DNA of 64,000 nucleotides from Gammaproteobacteria bacterium (GTDB lineage Bacteria; Pseudomonadota; Gammaproteobacteria; JAUIAT01). Shown here piece after piece: positions 44,276 to 54,415 of the stretch; within the stretch, counting starts at the first letter, position 1, and every line of letters begins with the position of its first letter. Below the pieces are notes generated by a model, which saw nothing but the letters and a program-made list of their open reading frames with translations, ran no database searches and was not told the DNA's origin. The position numbers and the translations under genes were made by a program. The DNA is taken from NCBI GenBank assembly GCA_030425295.1, contig JAUIAT010000002.1:114574-178573 (forward strand), given 5' to 3'.

Positions 44276-45481
44276 ATGACAACACGTAACCATGAAATTA
44301 CTCAAACAGAACATATTCCTTTACTAAATTCTAAAAATAATAACGATCAACTACAAGCGTTTTTAATCCCTGACACCCTGGGGCATATTGTTTCTTTTAT
44401 GGACATTAATAGCGTAAATAGTCTACAATCATGTTCAAGAAATCTCAATGATGGCGTTAGTAATGCTAAGAATCTCCATTTAAGTATAAACTCAATGTTT
44501 CTAAAGGAAAAACTAGTTAGTCAATTAGCAAATAAAATTGCTGATCGTTTAAATCGGAGGAAGTTTGTAAATAAATTCAAGGCGAAACCCATTAGATCTT
44601 ACCTTAATGACCTTATAATTGCTGATCAGTCTTTTCAACCATTTAAGACTCTTAATGATCATGACAACTCAGGTAGTTTAAAAGAAAAGAAAGATCAAGC
44701 GATTGCAAATATTAATAGCAAATTGAATGAAATACTTAACGAATTTGAAGTAAAAATAATAACTCCCAAATTAAATAAAACAAAATTTTTCTCCTGGTAT
44801 CGTTTATTGCAATCATTGAAGTTATCACCTTTCATTGATTTTGATTGTAAATTGACTAATCGCGACTTTAATCTACAAAGAATGTGGAGAGGTTTTTCTT
44901 ATATTATGGACCCTGGGGAAGATGATAGAAAAAAAGCAAACAATTTGTATTTAAAGGCTTTTTCGTGCCTAGCCGTTGCCTTTACATTCGGAATAGCTTC
45001 ATGTATTAGTAGTGTTGTAACTTTTTGCGCAACTTTCGGTTTAATATGGGTTGGGACTGCTATTCCTATTACTCTATCAGCAATCTCACTAGCAACACTA
45101 ATTATTGCCTCGTCTGCGATCTTTTTAGGTCTTTATTATGGCTTTAAAGTAAAGAATCAGCGCTTTAAAATATCTCCATTAAATATTTTAACATTTGACA
45201 ACCCTCTAACCAGAACTACAGATATTGAAAGGTTTGCCCTTGAATATACCAAAAATGCATTAACTGAGTTGGATAAAGCATATTCAGACGTGTACAGTGA
45301 CTTTGATGATGACGAAAAAGTAGCACTTGGAGAGCCTAATATCCCTCTATGTATAGATGAAGTTATGTGTTATCGTGCCGAATTCAATCGAAACATAAAA
45401 GATGAAGAAGCAAGACATGAAATAATATCAACAATTGAAAGCATTGAATATACACTATCATCAGGCGGTGCTTTTGTTTAG
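44276..45481 (+). CDS. F-box-like protein with membrane hairpin
   Basis: 401 residues. Residues 29-60 read LIPDTLGHIVSFMDINSVNS then LQSCSRNLND, fitting the eukaryotic F-box pattern L-P-x-x-L-x2-I-x2-F-L-x4-L-x3-x-V-C-R. F-box proteins bridge substrates to the SKP1-CUL1 ubiquitin ligase; bacterial versions are known in Legionella and other intracellular bacteria as translocated effectors. Residues about 228-290 are strongly hydrophobic and form two helices (CLAVAFTFGIASCISSVVTF and TLSAISLATLIIASSAIFLG). The C-terminal 100 residues are acidic. The combination suggests a host-membrane-anchored F-box effector; secretion is inferred only from the domain type. Confidence 0.7.
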   Translation: MTTRNHEITQTEHIPLLNSKNNNDQLQAFLIPDTLGHIVSFMDINSVNSLQSCSRNLNDGVSNAKNLHLSINSMFLKEKLVSQLANKIADRLNRRKFVNKFKAKPIRSYLNDLIIADQSFQPFKTLNDHDNSGSLKEKKDQAIANINSKLNEILNEFEVKIITPKLNKTKFFSWYRLLQSLKLSPFIDFDCKLTNRDFNLQRMWRGFSYIMDPGEDDRKKANNLYLKAFSCLAVAFTFGIASCISSVVTFCATFGLIWVGTAIPITLSAISLATLIIASSAIFLGLYYGFKVKNQRFKISPLNILTFDNPLTRTTDIERFALEYTKNALTELDKAYSDVYSDFDDDEKVALGEPNIPLCIDEVMCYRAEFNRNIKDEEARHEIISTIESIEYTLSSGGAFV

Positions 45482-45516
45482 ATTTTGTTTATCTTCACTA
45501 ATTTCAAAGCACCACC

Positions 45517-45532
45517 TTGTCAACAGACCCTA
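45517..45532 (-). mobile_element. MITE family B tip at the hflX stop
   Basis: TTGTCAACAGACCCTA is the family B terminus; read on the minus strand it begins TAGGGTCTGTTGACAA and its TAG is the hflX stop codon. Little or nothing of the interior remains beyond this tip. Confidence 0.7.
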
Positions 45533-46864
45533 GTAATTAAAATATGATTCTTCCGATTGATATTTAAGCAATTTATTAAAATCGCGTTGCTGCAATTTTA
45601 TATCAAGGCAATAATCACCCGACTCAGTCATATTTTCAACGATGATGGCATCAAGCTCATAGAGTTTTGAACGCAACTTACCTTCACTAGATTTAAGTTT
45701 CATACAGAAATGTACAATTGGCTGAATTAATCTAGCTTGTAGGGCTTCTTCTAATAGCTCAATGCCATCTCCTGTCTTAGCTGATAGCCAAACACGCCAA
45801 GGCATCCCATCATGATCATAATCAATTTTAGGCTCTCGGTTTTCAACTGAATCTATTTTATTGCAAACCATTAGCACTGGTGTTTTCTCAGCACCAATTT
45901 GCTCTAAAACAATATTTACTTCTTCAATTTGCTCTCGATACTCTGGGTTAGAGATATCAACCACATGCATAATCAATTGAGCTTGCAAGGTTTCCTCAAG
46001 AGTTGATTGAAATGACTCAACAAGCTGATGGGGCAAATGGCGAATAAACCCTACCGTATCTGAAACCAAGGTAGTACCTACTAATGGAAGATCAATTTTT
46101 CTAACCGTTGGATCAAGGGTAGCAAAAAGCCTATCAGCTGCATAAACCTCAGATTTAGTCATATAGTTGAATAAAGTGGACTTACCTGCATTAGTATAAC
46201 CAACAACGGAAACAGTAGGTATCTCAGCTTGCTGACGCGCACGACGATTTTGAGCACGTTGTTTTTTAACTTGCGAAAGTTGTTTTTTAATAGTTTTAAT
46301 TCTGGTTTGAACCAAGCGCCTATCTGTCTCAAGCTGTTTCTCACCAGGACCACGCATCCCAATACCACCGCGCTGCCTTTCCAAGTGAGTCCAACCACGC
46401 ACTAAACGTGTAGATAAATGCTGTAGCTGAGCGAGCTCAACTTGTAATTGGCCTTCATGAGACTGTGCACGTTGAGCAAAAATATCTAGAATCAAACCAG
46501 TTCGATCCACGACTCGGCATTGTAACTCTTGCTCTAAGTTTCTTTCTTGAATTGGTGAAAGATCATGATTAAAAATCACTAGAGAAGCACATTCAGATTG
46601 AACAATTTCTTTAAGCTCTTGAGTTTTACCTTTACCAATAAAAAACTTAGAATCTGGAGCTGAGCGAGATGTGGTAATAACATCCATTAGATTAATCCCA
46701 GCAGAACTTACTAATACTTCAAACTCTTCTTTATCTTCTTGAGCACGATTAGTTTCGGCATTTCGGGAACGCCAATTAACATGAACACCTATAGTTTTAT
46801 CGGCTATATCTGAACGTTCGGTTAGATCTGATATGGTTGTGCTTTTCAAGTTGTTTTGTCTCAC
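45530..46864 (-). CDS. hflX: Ribosome-associated GTPase HflX
   Basis: GTPase that splits stalled ribosomes, acting in the cytoplasm. 444 residues, starting with GTG (46864). The N-terminal HflX domain contains KFFIGKGKTQE and DLSPIQERNLE, the linker has RGGIGMRGPGEKQLETDRR, and the G domain has G1 GYTNAGKST (near residue 205), G3 DTVGF and G4 NKID. Usually hflX follows hfq; hfq is not upstream here. Its TAG stop coincides with a MITE family B tip. Confidence 0.96.
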   Translation of the reverse strand: MRQNNLKSTTISDLTERSDIADKTIGVHVNWRSRNAETNRAQEDKEEFEVLVSSAGINLMDVITTSRSAPDSKFFIGKGKTQELKEIVQSECASLVIFNHDLSPIQERNLEQELQCRVVDRTGLILDIFAQRAQSHEGQLQVELAQLQHLSTRLVRGWTHLERQRGGIGMRGPGEKQLETDRRLVQTRIKTIKKQLSQVKKQRAQNRRARQQAEIPTVSVVGYTNAGKSTLFNYMTKSEVYAADRLFATLDPTVRKIDLPLVGTTLVSDTVGFIRHLPHQLVESFQSTLEETLQAQLIMHVVDISNPEYREQIEEVNIVLEQIGAEKTPVLMVCNKIDSVENREPKIDYDHDGMPWRVWLSAKTGDGIELLEEALQARLIQPIVHFCMKLKSSEGKLRSKLYELDAIIVENMTESGDYCLDIKLQQRDFNKLLKYQSEESYFNY

Positions 46865-46872
46865 TCTTTCGC

Positions 46873-46934
46873 CATTTCATGGCTTGACCATGGGATCCCG
46901 AGGATTACTGGATTCCAGCTTTCGCTGGAATGAC
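46873..46934. repeat. Family E palindromic repeat upstream of hflX
   Basis: CATTTCATGGCTTGACCATGGGATCC followed by a second palindrome TGGATTCCAGCTTTCGCTGGAA and TGACA. It fills the 95-bp gap between the thioesterase gene and hflX. Confidence 0.8.
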
Positions 46935-46959
46935 AATATGGCGCAGGCTTAAATGACAG

Positions 46960-47391
46960 TTATATCTTACTTCTATTAACAACGGATAGCGTTAAACGGC
47001 TAACGCAAACAAGTTTACCCTCTTCCGTGAAAATTTCAATATGCCAGATCTGGCTAGATCTACCAAGGTGGTATGGCCAGGATTTAGCATAAACCCAGCC
47101 ATCTTTCATAGGACGAATATGATTAGCGTTAATTTCCATGCCAACTGCACGATGTTCTTGATCTACACATAAATTTGCAGCCACACTACCGCACGTTTCA
47201 GCAAGAGCACACGAGGCTCCACCATGAAGTATTCCAAAGGTTTGCTTGGTTCTCTGGTCAACTGGCATTTTCATAGTAAGATAGTCGTCACCAACTTCTA
47301 CAAACTCCATCCCTAAATGACCAACCAAATTATTGGTACGAGCTTCACTACTTAAAAATTCTATGGTTGGTTTTTGCTTATGCCAGATCAT
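46960..47391 (-). CDS. menI: Hotdog-fold acyl-CoA thioesterase (MenI/YdiI-like)
   Basis: Cytoplasmic hotdog thioesterase. 143 residues, very like E. coli YdiI/MenI: it starts MIWHKQK, has MPVDQRTKQTFGILHGGAS, then LAETCGSVAA, VGMEINANHIRP and a QIWHIEIFTEEGKLVC strand. The catalytic Glu of this family is in the LAE segment after HGGAS. MenI hydrolyses 1,4-dihydroxy-2-naphthoyl-CoA in menaquinone synthesis; no other men gene is visible here, so the true substrate may differ. It ends upstream of hflX and follows secF in the same direction with 11 bases between. Confidence 0.87.
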   Translation of the reverse strand: MIWHKQKPTIEFLSSEARTNNLVGHLGMEFVEVGDDYLTMKMPVDQRTKQTFGILHGGASCALAETCGSVAANLCVDQEHRAVGMEINANHIRPMKDGWVYAKSWPYHLGRSSQIWHIEIFTEEGKLVCVSRLTLSVVNRSKI

Positions 47392-47402
47392 TGCATTTTC
47401 CT

Positions 47403-48317
47403 CTAAGGACTATTATCAACTTCGCGCTCAGGTGGCAACAAGCTTTGACGATTTAAGCCCAAAGCCACAGCCAATGCGCCAGCTACATAAATTGAAGAGT
47501 AAGTACCTACCAAAATACCAATCGCCATAGCTAAAGCAAAGCCACGCAAAGTTTCACCACCAAAGATCAAAAGTGACGTAACAGCAATCAAGGTCAATCC
47601 AGAAGTTAAAATTGTTCTAGAAAGAGTCTCATTAATTGACGCGTTGGTAATTGCTAGAGGAGTAGCTTTTCGCATACGTCTAAAATTCTCACGAATTCTA
47701 TCATAAACAACAATAGTGTCATTTAATGAGTAACCTATAACTGTTAGAACTGCAGCTAGGGCTACTAGATCAAATGTGACGTGAAAATATGAAAATATAC
47801 CCAAAACTAGCACAGGGTCATGAATCATAGCTACCGTGGCACTCACAGCAAACCTATACTCAAAACGCATTGCAACATAAAGCATTGTGCCAATCAAAGA
47901 CACAATAATAGCCAGCACACCATTAGTCATAAGCTTCTTACCAACTTGTGGACCAATGTATTGAGCCTGCATAATCTTACCATCGGGTAAAACCTGGGCT
48001 AAATCAGCTTTAACTTGCTTTTGACTCACCTTATCTTGGGGTGGAAGCTTAATCATAACTTGCTTAGAGCTACCATAAGCTTGAACAATAGCGTGATCAA
48101 AACCGCTCTCTTCGAGAGAATCACGCACCTTATTAAAATCAACTTGCGTGGGATATGACAATATAAACTGATGCCCACCAGTAAAATCCAACCCCAGATT
48201 CAAGCCATTAATCACAAATGAAGTTAGAGAAAATATAAACAATAAAACCGAGAAAGCTGCAGCCCATTTACGCTGCTTCATGAAATCGATTTTTGAGTTA
48301 GTCTTAAATAGCTCCAT
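47403..48317 (-). CDS. secF: Protein translocase subunit SecF
   Basis: Inner-membrane RND-like partner of SecD that uses the proton gradient to complete protein export. 304 residues with one N-terminal helix, the periplasmic domain and five C-terminal helices; LGLDFTGGHQF, YSLNDTIVVYDRIREN and TLSRTILTSGLT are diagnostic. Two bases separate it from secD. Last of the queA-tgt-yajC-secD-secF operon. Confidence 0.98.
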   Translation of the reverse strand: MELFKTNSKIDFMKQRKWAAAFSVLLFIFSLTSFVINGLNLGLDFTGGHQFILSYPTQVDFNKVRDSLEESGFDHAIVQAYGSSKQVMIKLPPQDKVSQKQVKADLAQVLPDGKIMQAQYIGPQVGKKLMTNGVLAIIVSLIGTMLYVAMRFEYRFAVSATVAMIHDPVLVLGIFSYFHVTFDLVALAAVLTVIGYSLNDTIVVYDRIRENFRRMRKATPLAITNASINETLSRTILTSGLTLIAVTSLLIFGGETLRGFALAMAIGILVGTYSSIYVAGALAVALGLNRQSLLPPEREVDNSP

Positions 48318-48319
48318 GA

Positions 48320-50203
48320 TTATTTATCCTTACTAGGTAATTTCATACCAATAGATAAGTTCTTAACACTTCTATTACCGTAAGTTAGATTTACCAAAGC
48401 CCTGGTATAGTAAATAGAAGTTAGAAGTGAAGTCATGATACCTATGATCACTGTCACAGCAAAACCTTTAACCGTCCCTGTTCCTAGGGCAAATAGCACA
48501 ACTGCTACAATCAGAGTAGTAACGTTTGCATCAATAATGGTTGAAAAAGCTCTCTCATAACCCGCATAAATCGCAGCCTGAGGAGTCACTCCATTTCTAA
48601 GCTCTTCACGTATACGCTCATTAATAAGAACGTTTGCATCAACCGCCATACCAACTGTGAGCACAATACCAGCAATACCAGGCAAAGTAAGAGTTGCACC
48701 TATAATCGATAGAATTGCCACAATAAATATTATATTCAAAACTTGGGCAATGTTAGTAAACAGGCCAAATGTTCTGTAATAAATGAACATGAAAATCACA
48801 ATGAACAGCGCGCCATAAAATAATGATTGCAATCCTTTATCAATATTTTCTTGGCCTAAGCTTGGTCCGATTGTTTGCTCTTGAACATAATCAACTGGAG
48901 CTTTAAGTGCACCAGATCTTAGTAGTAAAGCTAAATTTCTAGCAACCTCACTTGACTCCAAACCTTGAATTTGGAAACGATTACCTAGCGCTTGGTTAAC
49001 GACAGGTGCGCTAATTACATCGCGTTTTTGACGGTATTCTGTGACAGCCTTACCATTACGCATCACTTTAACTGGCTGAGTTTCAACATAAACAACTGCT
49101 AACCTCTTGCCAACATTATTAGAAGTCACATGATGGAAACGACTCTCACCTCCACCACCAAGACGAATATCAACAGCAGGATTACCAAATTCATCAAAAC
49201 CTGCACTTGCATAAGTAATTGAGCTACCTTCGAGAATAGTCTCTTCTGTCAAAAGAATAGGATAATTACCTTCACGCATTTTATATAGCTGACTACCTAA
49301 TGGAATATTACCATTCACAGCATCTTCAAGATCGTGTTTGTCATCAACTAGCTTAAATTGCACAGTCGCTGTTTTACCAATCAATTGTTTAGCACGAGCT
49401 GTATCTTGCACACCTGGCAGAGCAACGCTAATATTATCAACACCTTGGCGCTGAACAACAGCCTCACTGGTACCAAGTGCATTCACACGATTTCTCAAAA
49501 TAGTCATCGCCTGGTTGACAGCATAAGTCTGAATCTGGTTAATCGTGCTTTCAGCAAGCATAATTCTTAATTCATGAATACGCCCCTGATTGATCATGCG
49601 GAATACATATCCACGATACATTGGGCGAATTAGTTTCCACCCTTCAGTTAATTTATTGGCACTTGCAAAACGAATGCTTATTCCTTGAGGCTCTTTTAGG
49701 GCAATTGAAGTATAGCGAATTCCCTTTTCACGCAGCTCTTTAGCCATGGAGTGCATATCACCTTTTTGGCGAGCTTTAATACTGAATTCAGTTTCTACTT
49801 TCAGCAAGAAATAAACACCTCCACGCAAATCAAGGCCTAAATGCACAGGAGACGCACCAATAGCTTCTAGCCAATGTGGAGTACGAGATGCCAGGCTTAA
49901 AGCTACTGCATACTTTTGACCAACCTCAGCCTTAACATAATCATGAGCTTTAAGTTGAATATCAGGGTCGCTGAAACGAATTAAAAGACTCTTGCCTTCA
50001 ATATCCGCTGATTTAAAAGGAAGATTATGGCTTTTCAAAACTTTTTCAATTGAAGCCTCAGTTGCATTAGTAACTTTATTACCATCAATACCACTAACCT
50101 GAATAGATGGATCTTGACCATAAAGATTTGGCAAAGCATAAATTATGGCTACAGCCAACAGTCCGGCTAGGACTAAGTATTTCCAAAGTGGATAACGATT
50201 CAT
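48320..50203 (-). CDS. secD: Protein translocase subunit SecD
   Basis: Inner-membrane export-completion factor with SecF. 627 residues, close to the E. coli length (615). It shows the LGLDLRGGVYFLL motif after the first helix, the periplasmic P1 domain, and the six-helix C-terminal domain with LTVGMAVDANVLINERIREELRNG and DANVTTLI. Ribosome site AGGAATAG precedes the ATG, and yajC ends 12 bases upstream. Confidence 0.98.
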   Translation of the reverse strand: MNRYPLWKYLVLAGLLAVAIIYALPNLYGQDPSIQVSGIDGNKVTNATEASIEKVLKSHNLPFKSADIEGKSLLIRFSDPDIQLKAHDYVKAEVGQKYAVALSLASRTPHWLEAIGASPVHLGLDLRGGVYFLLKVETEFSIKARQKGDMHSMAKELREKGIRYTSIALKEPQGISIRFASANKLTEGWKLIRPMYRGYVFRMINQGRIHELRIMLAESTINQIQTYAVNQAMTILRNRVNALGTSEAVVQRQGVDNISVALPGVQDTARAKQLIGKTATVQFKLVDDKHDLEDAVNGNIPLGSQLYKMREGNYPILLTEETILEGSSITYASAGFDEFGNPAVDIRLGGGGESRFHHVTSNNVGKRLAVVYVETQPVKVMRNGKAVTEYRQKRDVISAPVVNQALGNRFQIQGLESSEVARNLALLLRSGALKAPVDYVQEQTIGPSLGQENIDKGLQSLFYGALFIVIFMFIYYRTFGLFTNIAQVLNIIFIVAILSIIGATLTLPGIAGIVLTVGMAVDANVLINERIREELRNGVTPQAAIYAGYERAFSTIIDANVTTLIVAVVLFALGTGTVKGFAVTVIIGIMTSLLTSIYYTRALVNLTYGNRSVKNLSIGMKLPSKDK

Positions 50204-50215
50204 TAACTATTCCTG

Positions 50216-50557
50216 TTAAAATTCCTTGATTGTACCTTTAGGCATTTGCCCCACGATCGCTTGTTTTTGTACTTTTATCTGAACAGAATTTGCAATTTCA
50301 ATCATTACAAAATCATCATTAACTTCTTGAACACGTCCTAAAATCCCGCCACTAGTAAGAACTTCATCTTTTTTAGCAACCTTTGACAATAATTCTTTAT
50401 GGTCTTTTGCTTGCTTTTGCTGTGGACGAATTAACAAAAAGTAAAAAACCACAAAAAAGATAATCAGCAACGGTAGCATTTGCATTAAACCGCCTTGTGA
50501 TGCTTGCCCTGCCTGAGCATATGCATCAGATATCCCAAATAAACTCAATAAGCTCAT
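50216..50557 (-). CDS. yajC: Sec translocase accessory subunit YajC
   Basis: Small inner-membrane protein of the SecDF-YajC complex. 113 residues: one helix (MLPLLIIFFVVFYFLLIRPQQ) followed by the family signature RPQQKQAKDHKELL, then KKDEVLTSGGILGRV. AAGGA is seven bases before the ATG. Sits between tgt and secD as in most gammaproteobacteria. Confidence 0.97.
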   Translation of the reverse strand: MSLLSLFGISDAYAQAGQASQGGLMQMLPLLIIFFVVFYFLLIRPQQKQAKDHKELLSKVAKKDEVLTSGGILGRVQEVNDDFVMIEIANSVQIKVQKQAIVGQMPKGTIKEF

Positions 50558-50574
50558 TATTATTTCCTTACTAT

Positions 50575-51720
<1,146 letters not shown>

Positions 51721-51789
51721 TCAAAAGAATTGTCATGAATTAAGATTCTATTGCATTACTGATGTTAGGCGACGGCTGCGTAACGTCAG

Positions 51790-52791
51790 CTACAAAATAA
51801 CCATAGCATCACCATAACTATAAAAACGATATTTATTTTCAATAGCTGATTGGTAGGCATTCATTATTAAGTCTCTTCCAGCAAAAGCACTAACGAGCAT
51901 CATTAAACTTGATTCAGGCAAATGAAAATTGGTGACCATACCATCAACTATCTTAAAGTCGTAACCCGGATAAATAAAGATATCGGTATCACCTTCAAAA
52001 GGCTTTCCACCTGATGTTTCTAGAGATCTTACTGCTGTTGTTCCAACGGCTATAACCCTGCCATCATTTGCCTTTGCCTTATCAATTTTGTCACATAACT
52101 CTAGAGAAACTGACATATACTCTTTGTGCAGACGTTTTGTAGCAATTTGCTCCTCCCTCAAAGGTAGAAAAGTACCAGCTCCAACATGAAGGGTTAAATA
52201 GCCAATATCAACCCCCTTTTCTCTTATCGAAAGCAATAACTCTTCATCAAAGTGCAAGCTAGCAGTAGGCGCTGCTACAGCACCTTCGTGTTTGGCAAAA
52301 CAAGTTTGATATCGCTCTCTATCAGAAACTTCGTCCTCTCTGTTTAAATATGGGGGCAAAGGAATATGGCCGTAGCTATCTAGTATCTGCCGCACTGGCT
52401 TATTAGCCACAAGTACAAAAAGATCATTTTCACGATCAGTTACGGTTAAATATGAATCTTCATCCAAATATATTTCTGTACCAATCTTGACTGATCTATT
52501 AGCTTTTAGATGAGCTAATGCTCCATACTCGCTAGAAATTCTTTCAATTAAAACTTCAACTTTACCACCACTACCCTTCTGACCGAAAAGCCTTGCAGGA
52601 ATAACTTTGGTGTTATTGAGCACAAGCAAATCATTCGCATTAAGAATATTAAGCAAATTTGAAAATTTATAGTGATCTAATGAGTGATTTTCTCTACTAA
52701 CAGCCATCAAACGGCTAGCACTTCTTTGATCCAAAGGATAGCGAGCAATCAAGTCATCAGGCAAATTAAAGCTGTATTCAGAAGGATTCAT
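51790..52791 (-). CDS. queA: SAM:tRNA ribosyltransferase-isomerase QueA
   Basis: Uses the ribosyl part of SAM to turn preQ1 in tRNA into epoxyqueuosine, the step after Tgt. 333 residues. Start motif YSFNLPDDLIARYPLDQR, then LVLNNTKVIPARL, a central APTASLHFDEELL and the late FHLPESSLMMLVSAFAG are all conserved. It is separated from tgt by 114 bp and is preceded by tRNA-Leu 30 bp upstream. Confidence 0.98.
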   Translation of the reverse strand: MNPSEYSFNLPDDLIARYPLDQRSASRLMAVSRENHSLDHYKFSNLLNILNANDLLVLNNTKVIPARLFGQKGSGGKVEVLIERISSEYGALAHLKANRSVKIGTEIYLDEDSYLTVTDRENDLFVLVANKPVRQILDSYGHIPLPPYLNREDEVSDRERYQTCFAKHEGAVAAPTASLHFDEELLLSIREKGVDIGYLTLHVGAGTFLPLREEQIATKRLHKEYMSVSLELCDKIDKAKANDGRVIAVGTTAVRSLETSGGKPFEGDTDIFIYPGYDFKIVDGMVTNFHLPESSLMMLVSAFAGRDLIMNAYQSAIENKYRFYSYGDAMVIL

Positions 52792-52821
52792 AAGGCAAAG
52801 CTACATACAAAAAAACAGAAA

Positions 52822-52908
52822 TGGTACCGAGGGTCGGACTCGAACCGACACGGTGTTGCCACCACCAGATTTTGAATCTGGCGCGTCTACCAATTTCGCC
52901 ACCCCGGC
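52822..52908 (-). tRNA. tRNA-Leu(CAA)
   Basis: 87 bases including an encoded CCA. The minus-strand sequence folds as acceptor GCCGGGG/CCTCGGT with two G-U pairs and discriminator A, D arm with GGTAGAC, anticodon stem CCAGA/TCTGG with loop TTCAAAA (anticodon CAA), a long class II variable arm, and T loop GGTTCGAGTCC. It resembles E. coli leuX. It reads UUG codons. Confidence 0.96.
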
Positions 52909-53034
52909 ATAATAAGCAAAGTCCCCAGTGACATTGCCTAGATTTGCGTATTGTAGATGAGCATTTTCTCTTAATCAAGCCTTAAGGTTAATTAACTATA
53001 ATAATTGTACATAAATCCAACAATAATAAAAACA

Positions 53035-53895
53035 ATGGAAGAAAGAAGAATAAACTACAGCAGCAATATATCAGGCACAGTAAACGCTGTAGGCCTTACT
53101 GCGTCTTGCGTAGCTTCACCTTTCTTCGAAATAGCTAGACCCATCCCTGCAGTTTACTATGGCCTGTCAGCAATTATTACAACCATAGGCATCATGAGGG
53201 ACTTACTGCGCCTAAAAATGCTGATACAAGATGAATCATTAAAAAAACTAGTTAATAGACCATCAGTTATGCAGCTAGGAACTTTTATGGGTGTGCTCTC
53301 TGACTTTTTTTACGCACTTAGCTCTCCACTAAAATTCATATCTAACTGGGTACCTGTAATCAGCCAATATTCAGCTAAAATTTCACCCGCACTTCCTGGG
53401 ATTATAGGTGCAATTATTGGGGTTAAAGCACTAACCATAATTGGTTTTACAGGAACTGGTTTAGGACTTGCTGGTGCGATAGCTTGGAATGCTAGTAACG
53501 CCATAACACTAGCGTGCAATATATTTGATGCATACAAGGAAAAAAATGCAGAAAGAAAAGAACTAGCTACCGAACAAGTCATGATTACCAGCTTAAAACT
53601 GCTAGCAAGCTTGCTATTCTTAGGTGCTAGCGTAATGTTTACGCTGAAATTATGTGCCGCCCCTTTAGTAGCACCTGCAATACCGTTCTTAACCGTTGCT
53701 ATAACAATAGCCACAGTAACAGGGGGCTTATTATTCTTATATTGTCACTTTAAGCAGCAAAGCTTTAATAAGAAAAAAGCTACTTTTAATAAAAGACAAG
53801 GGTCTATCCATAAGACATACAAAGGTCTATTCTTCGATAGTAAAACAGATAACGAAGAAAAGGCTACTGAGAGCAGTAAAAAGTCTATGGCCTGA
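53035..53895 (+). CDS. Polytopic membrane protein of unknown function
   Basis: 286 residues from ATG 53035 (an upstream in-frame TTG at 53005 would add ten). Not recognised. About six to eight hydrophobic segments are visible, including VNAVGLTASCVASPFFEI, LPGIIGAIIGVKALTIIGFTG and FLTVAITIATVTGGLLFLY, with a basic, polar tail from about residue 250. There is no signal peptide. It is a lone plus-strand gene convergent with the Cys-rich protein gene, seven bases away. It might be an integral-membrane effector-like protein; nothing more can be said. Confidence 0.65.
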   Translation: MEERRINYSSNISGTVNAVGLTASCVASPFFEIARPIPAVYYGLSAIITTIGIMRDLLRLKMLIQDESLKKLVNRPSVMQLGTFMGVLSDFFYALSSPLKFISNWVPVISQYSAKISPALPGIIGAIIGVKALTIIGFTGTGLGLAGAIAWNASNAITLACNIFDAYKEKNAERKELATEQVMITSLKLLASLLFLGASVMFTLKLCAAPLVAPAIPFLTVAITIATVTGGLLFLYCHFKQQSFNKKKATFNKRQGSIHKTYKGLFFDSKTDNEEKATESSKKSMA

Positions 53896-53901
53896 AGAAA
53901 A

Positions 53902-54309
53902 CTAACCGTTAGCCTGAGCTTTTTTAGCAGCACTTATCATCAAGCAGCTTTTACCACTACTGTTACATAAGTGGCCCTTAGAGTCTCTTCCACCGTGCAA
54001 ATAACAATTCCAATGATCCATGCAATCCTGATATGGAGCCTTTTTTTGCTGCTTACAAGATTTAGCAACACCGCCGTAATATCTATCCATATTATTTTTG
54101 ATTACACTCATTGATCTACAAAAATAATGAATATTAAAAGGCGCCATCTTATCACACTCACAAGTCACGACTTTTTTAAAACCACTACAAAACTTATTGC
54201 TAGTTACAGCAGGGGTAATAGGGCAGCCATCATCTGTATTATATTTATTTGGGGCTGCCACCGAGTTTGTGAATAACAAGATTAAAGTTACAGCTAACAT
54301 CCATTTCAT
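53902..54309 (-). CDS. Secreted cysteine-rich small protein
   Basis: 135 residues from ATG 54309, chosen because AAGGA lies seven bases upstream; an ATG 15 bases earlier would place extra residues before the signal peptide. A clear signal peptide (MKWMLAVTLILLFTNSVAA, cleavage before PN) precedes a mature domain with about eleven cysteines (for example FCSGF, TCECD, FCRS, DCMDHWNC, HLCNSS), which suggests disulphide bonds in the periplasm or outside the cell. No family recognised. Confidence 0.78.
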   Translation of the reverse strand: MKWMLAVTLILLFTNSVAAPNKYNTDDGCPITPAVTSNKFCSGFKKVVTCECDKMAPFNIHYFCRSMSVIKNNMDRYYGGVAKSCKQQKKAPYQDCMDHWNCYLHGGRDSKGHLCNSSGKSCLMISAAKKAQANG

Positions 54310-54415
54310 ATTATTTTCCTTCAATAAAAAAAACAGTTTAGCTTATAAATGCGAACTTACTCAAGCTAGTCTGCAAACTACCAGTGGCTTCGACTCGATT
54401 ATGGAACTGCTTGAT

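Noticed and set aside
52778..52978. 66-codon frame over the tRNA-Leu gene
   Set aside because: It is a translation of the tRNA (GEIGRRARFKIWWWQHRVGSSPTLG type), a common false gene.
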